A stretch of 7,643 nt of DNA from contig DNUB01000219.1 of the NCBI GenBank assembly GCA_003508605.1, positions 1 to 7,643 on the forward strand. The letters are read 5' to 3'. The stretch is from Oscillospiraceae bacterium (GTDB lineage: Bacteria > Bacillota > Clostridia > Oscillospirales > Ruminococcaceae). A program made the translations under genes and the position numbers. Under the pieces are notes generated by a model. It saw only the letters and a program-made list of their open reading frames with translations, was not told the origin of the DNA and ran no database searches. This document shows, in pieces, positions 5,987-7,643 of the stretch; position 1 is the stretch's first letter; the number at the start of each line of letters is the position of its first letter.

Positions 5987-7210
5987 ATGAACGTATTTGA
6001 AGAAAACAAAGAACTGTTTGACTTAGGAAGTTCCACTGCCACAGAGGAATTTGACCCCTTTGCATTCGAGGAGGAAACCAATGAAAGCACTACCGAAGAA
6101 ATTATCGCAGAGCAGACCACGAACGACAACCCTGCACCAAAGCAGGAAGAAGCAAAATCTGCCGCACCCGAACAGGCAAAGTCATCAAAAGCCGAACAAA
6201 GCTTTGAGGAAAAGTTACCCGTCTTTACATACGGCGGCGCAACAGAGCAGATCAGCGACACCTCCAAAACCTTTGACGAATTGCGTATCGAAAAATCCGC
6301 CGACTTCCCCGAGTTGGAGGAGGGCAAAAGAGTATCTTGGACGGTAGAGTACGGAAAAATAACCAAAAACATTCCCGACCCTAAAGGTACTTCAATCGGC
6401 AAGGTTAAAAGCGACATTGAAACCTCAAAGGAATTTCTCGACAGCTTGAAAAAGGCAAAGGATAAAAATCCCGTTTGCAAGATAAAGCCACGTGTAACCG
6501 CTCAAAGCAAGGGGACTGCCTATAAGGGAGTGTTTACCACTCTTGAAGAGGCGGAAACCGCAAACAAGCCAATATCAATACTTCCCGCCCGTGACGGAAA
6601 GGTTTATGAAATCAGAAATACGGAAATCGGAAAGTTTATAACGCCCGTTGAGGGCTGTGATATGCTTTCGGAGGTAAAGCCCGGGTTCATCTCGGGTTTA
6701 CCGCTTATTCCGTCAAGTTTAATGATGAAGATATTTGCGTTCTTTCGGCACTTTGTCAGCGATAATTCCGAAACCGAAGCCTTGCTGAATATATATTGGG
6801 ATAAGGAAGCAAAGGAGTTTGTGGTGGACGCACCGCAACAGGTTGCCACGAAAAATTCTGTTGATACTCAGCTAAACGACAAATTTACAGATGAGCGATA
6901 TATCCACTATATGGACATTCACTCTCACAATACCATGAGTGCGTTTTTCTCGGCGGTAGACGACAAAGACGAAAAAGCTACCCGATTATATACTGTAATC
7001 GGCAAGCTGAATGAGCATAATCCCGAAATAAAAACACGTATTTCAAACGGCGGGAAGTTCTTGAATATCGACCCTGCTCAGGTGTTTGAAATTGCGGACT
7101 TTTCCTTCCCCAAAGAATGGAAGGATAATGTAAGATTAAAGGAAAATAGGAAAGTGCCTAAACCGCTTGCCCGATTTCTGATATTAAAAAGAAGGGCGGG
7201 TGCGGCATGA
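5987..7210 (+). CDS. JAMM/Mov34-type metalloprotease, PRTRC protein A-like
   Basis: A 407-aa protein, with the ATG 8 nt after AAGGAG (5973-5978). The C-terminal third holds an exact JAMM signature HxHx7SxxD (His312, His314, Ser322, Asp325) in the setting MDIHSHNTMSAFFSAVDD. The expected general-base glutamate is probably Glu264 or a neighbour, in a strand ending at NIYWD. JAMM proteins use one zinc ion to cut isopeptide bonds or process ubiquitin-like proteins. The surrounding sequence (HSHxTMxAFFSxxDDxDE, then YTVIGKL and RISNGGKF) matches what I recall of the PRTRC system protein A family. Residues 1-75 are acidic, Glu/Thr/Ala/Pro-rich and probably disordered. Residues 76-240 form an unassigned region, making this protein longer than a bare JAMM domain. 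Its TGA overlaps the next gene's ATG (ATGA, 7207-7210), so the two are translationally coupled. It is probably cytoplasmic; the substrate is unknown. Confidence 0.82.
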   Translation: MNVFEENKELFDLGSSTATEEFDPFAFEEETNESTTEEIIAEQTTNDNPAPKQEEAKSAAPEQAKSSKAEQSFEEKLPVFTYGGATEQISDTSKTFDELRIEKSADFPELEEGKRVSWTVEYGKITKNIPDPKGTSIGKVKSDIETSKEFLDSLKKAKDKNPVCKIKPRVTAQSKGTAYKGVFTTLEEAETANKPISILPARDGKVYEIRNTEIGKFITPVEGCDMLSEVKPGFISGLPLIPSSLMMKIFAFFRHFVSDNSETEALLNIYWDKEAKEFVVDAPQQVATKNSVDTQLNDKFTDERYIHYMDIHSHNTMSAFFSAVDDKDEKATRLYTVIGKLNEHNPEIKTRISNGGKFLNIDPAQVFEIADFSFPKEWKDNVRLKENRKVPKPLARFLILKRRAGAA

Positions 7211-7643
7211 AATTTTATTTGAAAAAACCCGTAAAAATTGTAATGCTTGGAGCAGGCGGAACAGGCGGTCATATTGCTCCGCATTTGTACAGACTTCTGC
7301 ACGCACTTGACAGACCTGTTGAAGTGATAATTGCTGACGGCGATATTGTTGAGGAGAAAAACCTTGTCCGTCAAAACTTCATATCATGCGATTTAGGGAG
7401 AAATAAGGCACAGGTGCTTGCAGAACGGTATGCCCCGGCATTTGGTATGGAGATTAAGTATATTCCCGATTTTATTGAAAATGAAGAAAAGTTGGCAAAA
7501 CTGCTCAAACCGGGGTTTTCATATTACTCTCCCGAAACATTGACAATCCTTATTGGAGCGGTGGATAACAACAAAAGCCGTCAACTCTGCCATAGGGTTT
7601 TCAACAAGTCCGAAAACCTGATTTACATTGACAGCGGCAACGG
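7207..7643 (+). CDS. ThiF/E1-like adenylating enzyme, PRTRC ThiF-like, 3' end missing
   Basis: The frame is open from ATG 7207 to the right edge (145 full codons), so the gene is truncated by the window. Visible E1/ThiF/MoeB features are the Rossmann ATP-binding loop GAGGTGG (residues 15-21), the strand-end acid DGD (44-46) leading into NLVRQNF (52-58, with the conserved Arg55 and Gln56), GRNKA (64-68, with the conserved Lys67), and VDNNKSR (119-125), matching the D-N-xxxR signature. Family members activate the C-terminus of a ubiquitin-like or sulfur-carrier protein by adenylation. The catalytic cysteine and any zinc-binding cysteines would lie beyond the window. The 4-nt overlap with the JAMM gene means both are made together, as expected for an activation/removal pair. 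The AIxD-type context and the mobile-type neighbours favour a PRTRC-like ThiF over thiamine or molybdopterin biosynthesis. Confidence 0.85.
   Translation, partial: MKFYLKKPVKIVMLGAGGTGGHIAPHLYRLLHALDRPVEVIIADGDIVEEKNLVRQNFISCDLGRNKAQVLAERYAPAFGMEIKYIPDFIENEEKLAKLLKPGFSYYSPETLTILIGAVDNNKSRQLCHRVFNKSENLIYIDSGN

Noticed and set aside
5971..6480. Long antisense open frame (169 codons) across the start of the JAMM gene
   Set aside because: It is a shadow of the Glu/Ala-rich coding region on the + strand. Its Ser/Phe/Leu-rich product and lack of a start signal argue against a gene.
7207..7643. Thiamine or molybdopterin biosynthesis ThiF/MoeB
   Set aside because: The motifs are shared by all E1-like enzymes, but the overlap with a JAMM gene and the helicase neighbour do not fit a biosynthetic operon. 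The call still depends on downstream sequence.
1..7643. tRNA, rRNA, CRISPR array, insertion sequence or known riboswitch
   Set aside because: Reading both strands, I saw no cloverleaf, no regularly spaced repeat array, no transposase or terminal inverted repeats, and no recognisable riboswitch core.

Overview
The window looks like low-to-moderate GC Bacillota (Firmicutes), most likely a gut-type Clostridia such as Oscillospiraceae or Lachnospiraceae. The grounds are strong AGGAGG-type ribosome binding sites, A/T-rich spacers, cytoplasm-facing zinc-ribbon proteins of a kind common there, and a clostridial-style accessory block on the right. The taxonomic call is inference. All convincing genes are on the + strand.

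Left region (1-2537) is a tight run of three genes with 18-nt gaps. First comes the 3' part of a repeat-containing protein (four degenerate copies of a motif built around D/E-[IL]-I-x-x-L-G-x-P). Next is a 194-aa protein with an N-terminal four-cysteine zinc ribbon and four 22-residue leucine-rich repeats. Last is a zinc-ribbon protein with a Pro/Gln-rich linker and one membrane helix, whose frame is cut by an in-frame TAG at 2286-2288. The same frame then runs open for 82 more codons, so this gene is probably broken by a single Trp-to-stop change.

Middle region (2538-2857) is a short A/T-rich control segment. It holds nested inverted repeats, a likely promoter with an A/T palindrome, an unlisted 35-codon gene for a hydrophobic peptide with a near-perfect ribosome binding site, and a hairpin followed by a T-rich tail. 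Base and codon use change around here, which suggests a junction between the left genes and an accessory (possibly mobile) block.

Right region (2858-7643) carries a 998-aa SNF2-like superfamily 2 ATPase/helicase with a zinc-ribbon insertion, a second hairpin-bearing spacer, a 407-aa protein with an intact JAMM (MPN+/Mov34-type) metalloprotease signature, and, overlapping it by ATGA, the start of a ThiF/E1-like adenylating enzyme that runs off the window. A JAMM isopeptidase next to an E1-like enzyme is the core of a ubiquitin-like modification module. It resembles the PRTRC (ParB-related, ThiF-related cassette) set found on plasmids and integrative elements. No ubiquitin-like protein, E2 or ParB is visible here; they may lie downstream. 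The helicase/JAMM/E1 arrangement is the most interesting part of the window.
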